From Afipia sp. OHSU_II-C1 (lineage in GTDB: Bacteria; Pseudomonadota; Alphaproteobacteria; Rhizobiales; Xanthobacteraceae), in NCBI RefSeq assembly GCF_000497575.1, contig NZ_APJI01000025.1, forward strand, positions 1 through 64,000: a stretch of DNA of 64,000 bases, in the 5' to 3' direction. The position numbers and the translations under genes are program-made. Shown piece after piece: positions 18,335 through 27,208 of this stretch (the stretch's first letter is position 1; each line of letters begins with the position of its first letter). Below the pieces are notes generated by a model. That model searched no databases and was not told where the DNA came from. It was given only the letters and a program-made list of their open reading frames with translations.

Positions 18335-19045
18335 TCAATAAGATTCGAGCCCCGATCTTGTCTCGAAAAGAGAATCTTCAATCGCCGATCTAGCTGCCGC
18401 AACGATAACATTTTTGACAGACTCGTTGTACTCCAAAATAGTAAATTGTGGTCTTCCGCCTACGGTTGATGCAGAACCGGCCAGCTCACGTAACAATATT
18501 CCTGACCTTGATGGTGCACTATCTAACAGGTCAGCTAATTCACGAATATCAGATGGTGCCGGGTCATCGGAGATTGTCTCGATCCCGCCGATGAATATGC
18601 GCGTCGCGTGCTCCAGCGTGCCGTGCCACGGGCTGGGTTCGTGATGTGCAAAAGAAAAACCGCCAGAGTCGAATATAACAAGAACGTGGAAGTTCTTTAA
18701 ATCAAACCAACGCGCGGAACATGTAGTTGAAAGAGATCTACCCGTTTCGATCTGACGACACGGAAAAGGTTCATAAACGCGGATATTTTCGCGCCAAGTG
18801 TGTAGGTCCGGTCGGCGCGGTAGACCGTCGCGGTGACCACTTATAAGAACCTTGTCAAATATTTGGCTCAGAAAACCGACTTCATCGTATGCTATTGGAT
18901 CGGAGATCAGAAGATTGATCTCCGTTGTTTTGAGCCAGGCATGCGGAGAAAAAAATTTAGCCAATAAGGACATATAGATTCTCAGCATCTCAAGAGGTCG
19001 TCGCGTTAGTATACCGCTCACTTCCTTGACGTCCAAGAAGCTCAC
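18335..19045 (-). CDS. Hypothetical protein
   Basis: A 236-residue protein (GTG start at 19045; ATG starts at 18988 or 18973 are alternatives, none with a strong ribosome binding site). No domain, signal peptide or membrane segment was recognised. It stands alone between the transposase fragment and a LysR gene and may be island cargo. Confidence 0.45.
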   Translation of the reverse strand: MSFLDVKEVSGILTRRPLEMLRIYMSLLAKFFSPHAWLKTTEINLLISDPIAYDEVGFLSQIFDKVLISGHRDGLPRRPDLHTWRENIRVYEPFPCRQIETGRSLSTTCSARWFDLKNFHVLVIFDSGGFSFAHHEPSPWHGTLEHATRIFIGGIETISDDPAPSDIRELADLLDSAPSRSGILLRELAGSASTVGGRPQFTILEYNESVKNVIVAAARSAIEDSLFETRSGLESY

Positions 19046-19344
19046 TGACGCAGTATATTAACGCCCACTTTCGCTTAGTGTCATCCTGTTGAAGCGCGGT
19101 CTCGATGGCGAGCAGCGTGCCGCCGGTCCGCAGATCGCTGCCGAGTTCCAGAGAAAATTCGGGCCTCGATGCACGCCCCACAGGCGAGAGGCTGACATCC
19201 TCGAGCGAGCACGTGGCTCGCAGCGCCTAATTTGGCGTTCACGTGGAGCTCCTTCTCAGCTTTTTTGTATTGTGACAGTTGAAGAAAGTGAACCTTCATC
19301 GGTAGTATGTGCGACAAAACCGAATACGTTTGTCGGAGAGTCCG
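19046..19344. other. Intergenic region upstream of the LysR gene
   Basis: About 300 bases holding the promoters of the hypothetical gene on the minus strand and the LysR gene on the plus strand. No further gene was recognised. LysR boxes (T-N11-A) could be present but none stands out. Confidence 0.35.
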
Positions 19345-20280
19345 GTGTCGATTCGTGATTTAAAGACGTTTTTGGCAATTGCGGAAGGTGGCTCCTTCGC
19401 GGCAGCCGCGCAGATGGTGCATCGGACTCAATCCGCTATTACTGCTCAGATGCAGTCACTTGAAGAGGAACTTGGTTTTGCTCTTTTCGATCGATCAAAG
19501 CGACCGCCGGTTCTGAGTGAAGCGGGTCGTGCCTTGCTACCTCGAATTGCTGAAGTTGTGCAGGTTTATGATCATTTGTTCCACGCGGCTCAATCGACTG
19601 TAGAGGGCCAACTGAGGCTTGGGGTCGTGCCCAGCGTCATCACCGGAATGATGCCAAGAGCTTTGGTTGCGCTCAGGGCGAAATACCCCAGCCTGCATGT
19701 CGAATTAACGATGGGCTTGTCCAAGGACGTTGTGGAGCAAGTGCAGAGAGGCACCTTGGACGCGGGCATTGTCAGCGATCTGCTGGAGGGGGGCTCCGGG
19801 ATGCAATGGTCGCCTTTCGCGCGTGAGCCTCTGGTGCTGATTGCCCCTTTGGATGCTCCAGGTCGAAAGGCTGAAGAACTACTGAGCACATACCCGTTCA
19901 TTCGCTATACGCGGCAGGCTTGGGTTGGTCAGACCATCGACAGGTTTCTGAAGCAGCGAAAGCTGCGCGTTAATGAAACTATGACGCTTGATACTTTAGA
20001 GGCCATCACATCCATGGTTCACTATGGTTTGGGTGTTTCTATCGTTCCCCTCCGCACCACAAGCGAACCCTTTGCTCTTCCCGTGCGCTCCATCACCTTC
20101 TCGGGTCCACCGATTTACCGACTGATTGGACTCGTGCATGCGTCGAATCACTCCAAATCCGGACTAGTCGAAGCGTTATTGGCGGAGCTGAAGGAGCAAG
20201 TTCAGCAGACAAGCCCGCTATCATTGGCGTTGTCCAAGGCCTCTACTGCCCGTTTTCCTCGGCGAAAGTCCAAGCGCTAG
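19345..20280 (+). CDS. LysR-family transcriptional regulator
   Basis: A 311-residue LysR regulator with an N-terminal winged helix-turn-helix (IRDLKTFLAIAEGGSFAAAA, then VHRTQSAITAQMQSLEEELG) and a periplasmic-binding-protein-like effector domain. The GTG at 19345 is preferred over the upstream open frame because it follows GGAGAG and matches the usual LysR N-terminus. It lies 114 bases upstream of and codirectional with the fumarate reductase operon, so it is the likely regulator of that operon. The effector is unknown, presumably a dicarboxylate. Confidence 0.88.
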   Translation: MSIRDLKTFLAIAEGGSFAAAAQMVHRTQSAITAQMQSLEEELGFALFDRSKRPPVLSEAGRALLPRIAEVVQVYDHLFHAAQSTVEGQLRLGVVPSVITGMMPRALVALRAKYPSLHVELTMGLSKDVVEQVQRGTLDAGIVSDLLEGGSGMQWSPFAREPLVLIAPLDAPGRKAEELLSTYPFIRYTRQAWVGQTIDRFLKQRKLRVNETMTLDTLEAITSMVHYGLGVSIVPLRTTSEPFALPVRSITFSGPPIYRLIGLVHASNHSKSGLVEALLAELKEQVQQTSPLSLALSKASTARFPRRKSKR

Positions 20281-20394
20281 ATTCGATTTAATCGTATCAT
20301 ATCTTAAATCTTATTCGTTTTCACAAAAATTCCCCACCTGCTAGAAAAGCCTAAATTCCTTGGCGTTTAGCCGCCGGAATAAAAGGCGAAGGCT

Positions 20395-21117
20395 ATGCAA
20401 TCTGAATTATCAGTCTCGATCTGGCGTGGTCGAGAAGACGGCTCCTACACGACCTACAAAGTGCCAGAGCGCGCTAATCAGACCGTGCTTGATGTTGTCA
20501 CTTGGATTCAGCGCAACGTGGATTCGACTCTGTCGTACCGCTTTGCTTGTCGTGTCGGCATGTGCGGTTCCTGTGCCATGGTGGTGAATGGGCGGCCTCG
20601 TTGGACGTGCCGGACGCACGTTTCAAAAGTTGCCAAGAGCGGCGCTCTTCAAATTGGTCCTTTACAGAACCTTCCCATCGTTAAGGATCTTGCAACGGAC
20701 ATGAAGCTGTTCTTCGAAAAGTGGCAATCCGCGAAGGGAGTTTTTGAGCCCTCTAAAACGCGTGATGATCCAATTGAGCAAATCAGGCCCGATACACCTG
20801 AGCGTCTCGCTGCAGATGCGGCGATCGAGTGCATCAATTGTGGTGTCTGCTACTCGGCTTGCGATACGGTGCGTTGGAACGCCGATTACATGGGGCCGGC
20901 TGCCCTGAACCGTGCTTGGTCTCTCATTAATGACATCAGGGATGCGGGGCAGACAGAACGTCTTGAGGCCGTCGCGGCCGGGGGCGGATGCCACTCCTGT
21001 CACTCGCACCAGACGTGCCAACAGTTTTGCCCGCAATCTCTTAACCCGACGGCCGCCATAGCCGGCCTTAAGCGCCGCACAGTGCACGCTTATCTCGATG
21101 GGGTCATCAAGAAATGA
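20395..21117 (+). CDS. Succinate dehydrogenase/fumarate reductase iron-sulfur subunit
   Basis: The electron-transfer subunit of a complex II-type enzyme. The [2Fe-2S] ligands are Cys52, Cys57, Cys60 and Cys72 (CRVGMCGSC then TCRT). Two C-terminal cluster motifs follow, ECINCGVCYSACD (Cys146-156) and CHSCHSHQTCQQFCP (Cys199-212), for the [4Fe-4S] and [3Fe-4S] sites. Length (240) is normal. First gene of the operon; it overlaps the next gene by 4 bases. It passes electrons between the flavoprotein and the membrane haem/quinone subunits. The linkage with hydratase genes suggests a specialised dicarboxylate pathway rather than the housekeeping enzyme. Confidence 0.88.
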   Translation: MQSELSVSIWRGREDGSYTTYKVPERANQTVLDVVTWIQRNVDSTLSYRFACRVGMCGSCAMVVNGRPRWTCRTHVSKVAKSGALQIGPLQNLPIVKDLATDMKLFFEKWQSAKGVFEPSKTRDDPIEQIRPDTPERLAADAAIECINCGVCYSACDTVRWNADYMGPAALNRAWSLINDIRDAGQTERLEAVAAGGGCHSCHSHQTCQQFCPQSLNPTAAIAGLKRRTVHAYLDGVIKK

Positions 21118-21443
21118 GCGTTCGTCTTTACATTTGGCAGCGCGTCACAGCTGCGGCGATGGTGCCGCTTCTGATCGTGCATCTTGCGGTGATCTTCTAT
21201 GCAACGCGGCAGGACCTGACGGCGTCCGATATTCTCGCGCGCACACGCGGTAGCTTTGCTTGGGCGCTCTTCTATGTCGCCTTCGTAGCCGCCGCCACTA
21301 TTCACGCGTCCATCGGTGTACGAAACATTCTTGTCGAGTGGACGCCTATGCGGCGGCGCACGGCAGAAATTGCGTCGATTGGTTTGGCCCTCCTCCTCGG
21401 AGTGCTGGGACTGCGCGCCATCGCAGCAGTGGTGCTGCCATGA
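21114..21443 (+). CDS. Complex II-type membrane anchor subunit, first
   Basis: A 109-residue membrane protein with three predicted helices (about 12-30, 49-67, 86-106). His23 and His64 are candidate haem b ligands. Similar small anchors pair in bacterial succinate dehydrogenase/fumarate reductase complexes. It overlaps the iron-sulfur subunit gene and the following anchor gene by 4 bases each. Confidence 0.75.
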   Translation: MSVRLYIWQRVTAAAMVPLLIVHLAVIFYATRQDLTASDILARTRGSFAWALFYVAFVAAATIHASIGVRNILVEWTPMRRRTAEIASIGLALLLGVLGLRAIAAVVLP

Positions 21444-21790
21444 CATCTCTCTTGCTCAATCACCGCCGCAATATCCTGTGGTTTGCAGCCCTCGTCCACC
21501 GGTTGTCGGGCATTGGCTTGGCGGCATTCCTCCCACTTCATTTTCTTGCTCTCGGATTGGCGATTGGAGATGGGGAGAAACTAGAGGGGTTTCTGAGATG
21601 GACTGACGCGCCCCTCGTTAAATTTGCGGAAACCGGCCTGGTTTTCCTGTTGCTTGTGCACATGCTCGGAGGCCTGCGTCTTCTTCTAGTTGAAAACTTC
21701 TCATGGCGCGACGGACAGAAAATGATTGCTTTGGCCGCTACGGCGTTATCTGCACTCGTTGCTTTCGCCTTTCTAATTAGAGTTTTCTGA
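21440..21790 (+). CDS. Complex II-type membrane anchor subunit, second
   Basis: A 116-residue protein with three predicted membrane helices. The first carries HRLSGIGLAAF and LPLHFLALGL, and His20, His34 and His74 are candidate haem or quinone-site residues. HRLSG resembles the HRLTG motif of SdhC. The ATG at 21440 overlaps the previous stop (ATGA). It completes the membrane part of the complex. Confidence 0.75.
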   Translation: MTSLLLNHRRNILWFAALVHRLSGIGLAAFLPLHFLALGLAIGDGEKLEGFLRWTDAPLVKFAETGLVFLLLVHMLGGLRLLLVENFSWRDGQKMIALAATALSALVAFAFLIRVF

Positions 21791-21800
21791 GGACTCCGTC

Positions 21801-23537
21801 ATGGCCATGGAACGTCTGCGCACTGACATTTTGATATTGGGCTCTGGCGGCGCCGGCCTATTTGCGGCACTCCATGCAAACCGGTCGGGACGCGATTTGG
21901 ACATTACACTGGCCACCAAAGGCCTGCTCGGGAAATGCGGATGCACCCGCATGGTTCAGGGCGGATATAACGTTGCTCTCAACCCAGGCGACTCGGTCGA
22001 ACGCCATTTTATGGACACCATAGAGGGCGGCAAGTGGTTGCCGAACCAGGAACTGGCCTGGACGTTGGTCAGCAAAGCGGTGGAGCGCGTTAGAGAGCTT
22101 GAGAACGAAATCGGATGCTTCTTTGATCGTAATCCTGACGGAACCCTCCACGGCAAGGCATTTGCTGGACAGACATTCGATCGAACCGTCCATAAAGGTG
22201 ATTTAACCGGTATCGAGATTATCAACCGCTTGATGGAGCAGGTCTGGGCACGGCCGGGCGTGAGAAAACTCGAGGAGCATCGGGCGCTCGCTCTCATCCC
22301 GGATCGCGACGGAGCTTCGATCGCGGGCGTCCTCTTCGTCGATGTTCGCAGCGGGACCTTCCGCTTTGTTGAGGCGAAGGCAGTTCTCCTCGCAACCGGT
22401 GGCGGTCCGACCATGTACCGGTATCATACGCCATCTGGAGACAAGAGCATGGATGGCATTGCCATGGCTCTTCGGGTCGGTCTGCCTCTGCGTGATATGG
22501 AAATGGTTCAATTCCATCCGACAGGACTTCTCGCTGGGCCCGACACGCGCATGACGGGAACCGTTTTGGAGGAGGGTCTGCGCGGAGCAGGGGGGCATCT
22601 GCTCAATGGCGATATGCACCGCTTCATGGGCGACTATGATCCAAAGCTTGAGCGAGCAACTCGAGATGTAGTGAGCCGTGGCATCTATGCCGAGATGAAA
22701 GCGGGCCGGACAACGCCCGGCGGCGGCGTCTATATCAAGATGAGCCATCTTGGGCCGAAGGATGTGGCCAAGAAGTTCAAGGGCATGGTCGATCGCTGCC
22801 GCGATTGCGGATTCGATCTGGCAGGTGGCTTGGTCGAGGTGGTGCCGACAGCCCACTACTTCATGGGCGGGCTTGTCTGTAATGCCGATACGTCCACGGA
22901 AATGCCCGGTCTGTTCGTTGCTGGCGAGGACGCCAGCGGTATGCACGGTGCCAACAGGTTGGGAGGCAACGGTGTGGCAAACTCGACGGTCTTCGGCGGC
23001 ATCGCCGGCGACACTATGCCAGCATGGCTTGCGAAAAATCCGGGACATCGAACAGCAAACGAAGAGGTGCTCCTCGCCGAAATCGAAAGGGCTCAGCGGC
23101 CCTTTGGAAAAAAGCCGGGCGACCTCAACAAGCTGCGCGAGAAGCTGCTTGACCTGATGTGGGAGGATGTCGGCGTTACTCGCGACGAGGATAGCCTTAA
23201 CCGAGCGCTGACTGGCCTGGAGGATATCGAGGCTGAGCTTCTTTCAGCCGGTATACCTGATGGCGACAAGGCCTTTAATCTAACGTGGCATGATTGGCTA
23301 AATTTGCGTTCGCAATGCGAAACGAGCCGCGTGATCGCGTTGGCTGCCAAACAGCGCCGCAACTCCCGCGGTGCACATTACCGCAACGACTATCCTGAAG
23401 CTGGTGATCTCGCTACCTCGTGCTTCACTATGGTCCGGCAGACGTCTGACGGGCTCAAAATTACCGACGAACTCGTTCGGTTCACCCATGTCAAACCAGG
23501 CGAAACGCTTCTTAGTGTTAAAGATGCCGCTGAATGA
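21801..23537 (+). CDS. Succinate dehydrogenase/fumarate reductase/aspartate oxidase-type flavoprotein
   Basis: A 578-residue flavoprotein. The FAD-binding ILGSGGAGLFAALHA fold starts at residue 11. Active-site motifs include QFHPTG, EGLRGAGG, RDVVSR and TAHYFMGGL, and the C-terminal domain is helical. The position that normally holds the covalently flavinylated His (SHTxAAQGG) reads GCTRMVQGG, with Cys48, so FAD is probably non-covalent as in L-aspartate oxidase and soluble fumarate reductases. The ribosome binding site is GAGG before the ATG. It is the catalytic subunit for the three preceding genes; direction (fumarate reduction or oxidation of a succinate analogue) is not decided by sequence. 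Confidence 0.85.
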   Translation: MAMERLRTDILILGSGGAGLFAALHANRSGRDLDITLATKGLLGKCGCTRMVQGGYNVALNPGDSVERHFMDTIEGGKWLPNQELAWTLVSKAVERVRELENEIGCFFDRNPDGTLHGKAFAGQTFDRTVHKGDLTGIEIINRLMEQVWARPGVRKLEEHRALALIPDRDGASIAGVLFVDVRSGTFRFVEAKAVLLATGGGPTMYRYHTPSGDKSMDGIAMALRVGLPLRDMEMVQFHPTGLLAGPDTRMTGTVLEEGLRGAGGHLLNGDMHRFMGDYDPKLERATRDVVSRGIYAEMKAGRTTPGGGVYIKMSHLGPKDVAKKFKGMVDRCRDCGFDLAGGLVEVVPTAHYFMGGLVCNADTSTEMPGLFVAGEDASGMHGANRLGGNGVANSTVFGGIAGDTMPAWLAKNPGHRTANEEVLLAEIERAQRPFGKKPGDLNKLREKLLDLMWEDVGVTRDEDSLNRALTGLEDIEAELLSAGIPDGDKAFNLTWHDWLNLRSQCETSRVIALAAKQRRNSRGAHYRNDYPEAGDLATSCFTMVRQTSDGLKITDELVRFTHVKPGETLLSVKDAAE

Positions 23538-23549
23538 ACGAGGCATATC

Positions 23550-24509
23550 ATGATTCCTATTGTCGCCCTTTACCGAACAGCCGAAGAACTCATGACGAAG
23601 GCTGCCATTGAAATCCCGGACGATTATCTCGCGGGCTTGCGCCGCTGCGCCGACACTGAAAAGGGCGATCTATCCGCCTTCGTGATCCAGGCCATGCTCG
23701 AGAACTACGAGGCGGCCAAGGAGGATCGCCGGGCCATGTGTGGCGATACCGGCGTTCCCCGTTGGTATGTGAAGATGGGTAACGACGCTCGCATCGAGGG
23801 CGGGCCGGTTGCCTTGGAATCTACTCTTCGTCGCGCAACCGCAAGTGCGACGAGTTCGGTTCCTCTTCGCCCGAACCGTGTTCATCCGCTCTGGCGCACG
23901 GATCACAACAATAACGTCGGAATCAACGCGCCGGAAATCGAATACTCGTTCCATCCTCACGGAGATTGGGTCGAGCTAACGACAGTGCATAAGGGGGGGC
24001 TGTTTGGTTCCGACTACCGAATGCTTTTCCCCGGTGATGGTATCGAAGGGATCAAGCGGTTCTATCTCGACACCCTAATTGCTTTTGGTCGGCGAGGCCT
24101 TGCTTGTCAGCCTGCGATCGTTGGCGTTGGCCTAGGCGGATCGAAGGATGCCTGCATGGTGCTTGGCAAGCAGGCTTCCTGCTTGCGCATGGTGGGAAGC
24201 CGCAACCCTGATCCCAAGATTGCCGCACTGGAAGACGAGTTGAAAGAACTCGGAAATAATATCGGCATGGGCGCTATGGGCTTCATGGGAAGCTCCATGG
24301 TTGTCGATTGCCACATTGAGGTCGGGTACTGCCACACAGGCGGGATGCCCATGAGCGTGCATATGTTCTGCCTGTCGTCCCGTCGGTCTAGCGCTCGCAT
24401 CCATGCCGATGGGCGCGTGGAGTTCAGGACTGATCCTATGTGGTTCACCGACTACTCCCGTCGCGCGACAGTCGAGTGGGAGCAACCCTTGACCGACGCT
24501 GCGGAGTAA
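23550..24509 (+). CDS. Fumarase/tartrate dehydratase-type hydratase, alpha subunit
   Basis: A 319-residue class I (iron-sulfur) hydro-lyase alpha subunit similar to TtdA and the N-terminal half of class I fumarase. It has MCGDTGVPRWYVK (Cys64), GLACQPAIVGVGLGGSKDAC (Cys186, Cys202) and VGYCHTGGMP (Cys261), which supply the candidate [4Fe-4S] ligands. It follows the flavoprotein by 12 bases and precedes the beta subunit. Hydration of fumarate or a substituted fumarate produced by the preceding complex is the natural inference. Confidence 0.82.
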   Translation: MIPIVALYRTAEELMTKAAIEIPDDYLAGLRRCADTEKGDLSAFVIQAMLENYEAAKEDRRAMCGDTGVPRWYVKMGNDARIEGGPVALESTLRRATASATSSVPLRPNRVHPLWRTDHNNNVGINAPEIEYSFHPHGDWVELTTVHKGGLFGSDYRMLFPGDGIEGIKRFYLDTLIAFGRRGLACQPAIVGVGLGGSKDACMVLGKQASCLRMVGSRNPDPKIAALEDELKELGNNIGMGAMGFMGSSMVVDCHIEVGYCHTGGMPMSVHMFCLSSRRSSARIHADGRVEFRTDPMWFTDYSRRATVEWEQPLTDAAE

Positions 24510-24511
24510 GA

Positions 24512-25186
24512 ATGATGTCAGAAAAACTTGTAACGGTTCATCTGAAGCTTCCGGCCAGCGTCAAAGACTTACGCGCTCTCGAAATCGGAACCGTCGTGTA
24601 CCTATCAGGGCGTGTCTTCACTGCTCGAGAAGGCGTTTACAAGAAGGCAATCGAAGAAGGCGCAGGCATGCCTGCTTCAGTTGAAGTCCTGGGAAGTGTA
24701 AATTTCCACTGCTCTCCGGCGGCGACTGTTGAGCAGGACGGAACTTTGAATGTTGGGGCTGTGACGGCGACGGCATCTTTCCGGTTCGCCAAGTGGCTCG
24801 ACGGTTGGCTGAAGCTTTCTGGCTGCAACATCATCATCGGTAAGGGCGGCATGACGTCCGAGGTGTATCGTGACATTTTCGTCCCGAACAATGCAGTCTA
24901 TTTGACAACTGTTGGATATGGGACGGGGGCTCTCCTTGGGAGAGGCATTCGCCGCGTGGTTGGTGCCCACTGGATGGAAGAGCTCGGACTCGCCCAAGCA
25001 GTTTGGGTGCTTGATGTTGAGAATTTCGGCCCCTTCTTGGTTGAAAGCGATCTTCGGGGCAATAGCCTGTTTGAACGCGAGAATGCCAAGATCACCCCCG
25101 GTCTCGATAAGCTTTACGAGGGAACGCGACCGGCAACTCTGCGTCGCTTTGGTGAGACTAATAACAAAGCGGACGAAGTGATCTAG
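24512..25186 (+). CDS. Fumarase/tartrate dehydratase-type hydratase, beta subunit
   Basis: A 224-residue beta subunit similar to TtdB and the C-terminal half of class I fumarase. Family blocks are EIGTVVYLSGRVFTARE, VNFHCSPA and IIIGKGGM. The ATG at 24512 follows GGAG and lies 2 bases after the alpha subunit stop, so it is coupled. Together with the alpha subunit it forms a two-subunit hydratase. Confidence 0.82.
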   Translation: MMSEKLVTVHLKLPASVKDLRALEIGTVVYLSGRVFTAREGVYKKAIEEGAGMPASVEVLGSVNFHCSPAATVEQDGTLNVGAVTATASFRFAKWLDGWLKLSGCNIIIGKGGMTSEVYRDIFVPNNAVYLTTVGYGTGALLGRGIRRVVGAHWMEELGLAQAVWVLDVENFGPFLVESDLRGNSLFERENAKITPGLDKLYEGTRPATLRRFGETNNKADEVI

Positions 25187-25248
25187 ATGGTCGCTTTGTC
25201 GAGTCTTGGCTCCCTCTTCCTGCACGGTATTCAGACTAGGAGACCGCG

Positions 25249-26121
25249 TTGCCCATCATCGATTTCAGAATCAGGCCGCCTTACAAGGATTTCCTGAATA
25301 CTATCATGTACGCCGGTGCTGAGCGGCGGGATAGAATTACGCGTGCGATTGGCTTGGAGCCGTCGCCCGCGGCACAAACGCAATCTGTATCGATGCTGAT
25401 CGACGAGATGGATTCTGCAGGCATTGATATGGGAGTCGTGGTCGGACGCAATTCTGGCAAATTAGGCTCTGTCGAGAATGTGGTTATCAAAGAGTTTTGC
25501 GACGCCTATCCAGGTCGTTTTGTGCCCGTTGCTTCCGTTGACCCTTCTGATCGCAAGAAAGCTGTCCAGGAGATCCGCACGGTGATGGCTTCAGGCTATC
25601 GAGCCATCAATATTGAGCCAGGCGGTTCATCGCCGCCTTTGCACACCGATGATCGGCAGCTTTATCCAATCTATGCTTTTTGCGAGGACCACGATATCCC
25701 GATCATTCTTATGACAGGTGGTAATGCGGGTCCGGATCTCTCCTATACTGCACCGGAGCGGCTTGATCGGGTACTAGGAGATTTTCCATGCCTGAAGATC
25801 GTCTCTTCCCACGGTAATTGGCCCTGGGTCCATCAAATTCTCCATGTCGCTTTTCGCCGCCCCAATCTCTATCTATCGCCCGACTATCTTCTCGCCAACA
25901 TGCCGGGCATGGACGATTACGTGAAAGCTGCCGACACTTGGCTTTCAGACCGCTTCCTCTTTGCAAGCGCGTTTCCGTTTGCGCCAGTCAAGGGTTACCT
26001 CGATTTCTTTCGGTCTCTTCCAATTCGGCCTGAAAGTCTTGACCGCATCCTTTATCAAAACGCCGCGGAATTATTAGGCCTGAGCGATGCGGTGACCTCG
26101 AACGAGACACACTGGGTCTGA
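25249..26121 (+). CDS. Amidohydrolase family 2-like protein lacking the HxH motif
   Basis: A 290-residue TIM-barrel protein of the Amidohydro_2 type, with VPVASVDPSD, GYRAINIEPGG, IVSSHGNWPWV and ILYQNAAELLGL at expected places. The usual metal-binding HxH at strand 1 is replaced: the start reads IIDFRIRPP, with Arg7 and Arg9 where histidines normally lie. The start is a TTG at 25249 preceded by AGGAGA. Related enzymes decarboxylate, hydrate or hydrolyse carboxylated substrates; a metal-free or altered mechanism is possible. It is the last gene of the apparent operon with the fumarate reductase and hydratase. Confidence 0.78.
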   Translation: MPIIDFRIRPPYKDFLNTIMYAGAERRDRITRAIGLEPSPAAQTQSVSMLIDEMDSAGIDMGVVVGRNSGKLGSVENVVIKEFCDAYPGRFVPVASVDPSDRKKAVQEIRTVMASGYRAINIEPGGSSPPLHTDDRQLYPIYAFCEDHDIPIILMTGGNAGPDLSYTAPERLDRVLGDFPCLKIVSSHGNWPWVHQILHVAFRRPNLYLSPDYLLANMPGMDDYVKAADTWLSDRFLFASAFPFAPVKGYLDFFRSLPIRPESLDRILYQNAAELLGLSDAVTSNETHWV

Positions 26122-27208
26122 CGGGAATGTAATGGAGGCGATGGTCTGGACGCCACGTTCTCTGCCGATTCCAGTACGACCCGCCGCACCCCTTTCGTCG
26201 CCGCCATTGATGATCCGACAACTTCCAGAAGTCCAAGTCCTCGGCGGTAGCTAGGTTTGACGATCCGCCCATCGTGGGGAGCCAGATGTGTCGAGCGCGA
26301 TTGTCGTCTACGGGGGGCAACCGGCGATAGCTGTTCTGAACCGGAGTTTGGCCGGATAGTAGTTTCCAAACGCGGTCGAACTCCGCGAGTAGATCGGTAA
26401 GAATGCTGGGGTGGCAACGTGATATCTACGATACGGTTCGATATCTGAGCGTCTGAGACGTACCTGCAGAGACGATGTCGAGCCGTCTCGTGTTGGGATT
26501 GTACCTCGGCTCTGCAAGGTGCAGTGGTCGAGATGAAGGCTTTTCCCGCGACGCTCTACCATGCAACGACCGCTGCCGACCGCAAAGACGACCCCTGCGT
26601 CGGCATGGCTAGCCCCATCGCTATTTTATGACACCGCGTATCTGGTTTGAAAAGCTCGGTCGTGCTCTGGATCAGCGGGCGGTTACGAGCGTGCCGGTGA
26701 ACGTGCGGAATAACTTTTACCCGCACCTCTCGAAAAGCCCTCAACTTCCTCCGTAGATGCGTCAACCACCGGCATGTTTGCGTCGGTCTCATTCGGGGCG
26801 ATGTCGCGCGCTGCTTCCACATAGCGCCATCGATGAAGATCGCCGGTCCCAAGCGATGTGACGAAAAACTTTCAGCAGGACGCGATGAAGATAGAAAGGA
26901 ATGCAATGGCATTGAAAACGAACTGCTGCATCGACCGCTTACCTAGCGAACCGTAGAAGTTTGCAACGGGCGCTAGTCGATGATTTGAAAACGGCGTTCT
27001 CGGAGCGGATTCTCAGCGCGACCGGGACAAACACTGGAAATGAGCGCGCGACCTTCAGGGAAAGGGTTTTGCCAGCAGTACTGAGATAGCGCTCGCGTTC
27101 AACTTAAAAAAAAATGAAATTATCCGTCAATTATATTAATTTGCCTTCCGTATCGGCGCCAACTAGCGTTCTAAGCAGTAACGGTTCCACACGGCAAGCA
27201 GGCCCGAC
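26122..27208. other. Long intergenic region with no recognised gene
   Basis: About 1.1 kb with no open frame showing family resemblance on either strand. Codon structure looks decayed, with short overlapping frames, so degraded mobile-element sequence is likely but no family could be named. The last 100 bases are AT-rich (27100-27150) and probably hold the ABC transporter promoter. Confidence 0.4.

Noticed and set aside
26556-26912. Minus-strand frame of 118 codons in the 1.1-kb gap
   Set aside because: No family resemblance, atypical composition and overlapping equal-length frames on both strands; treated as decayed DNA.
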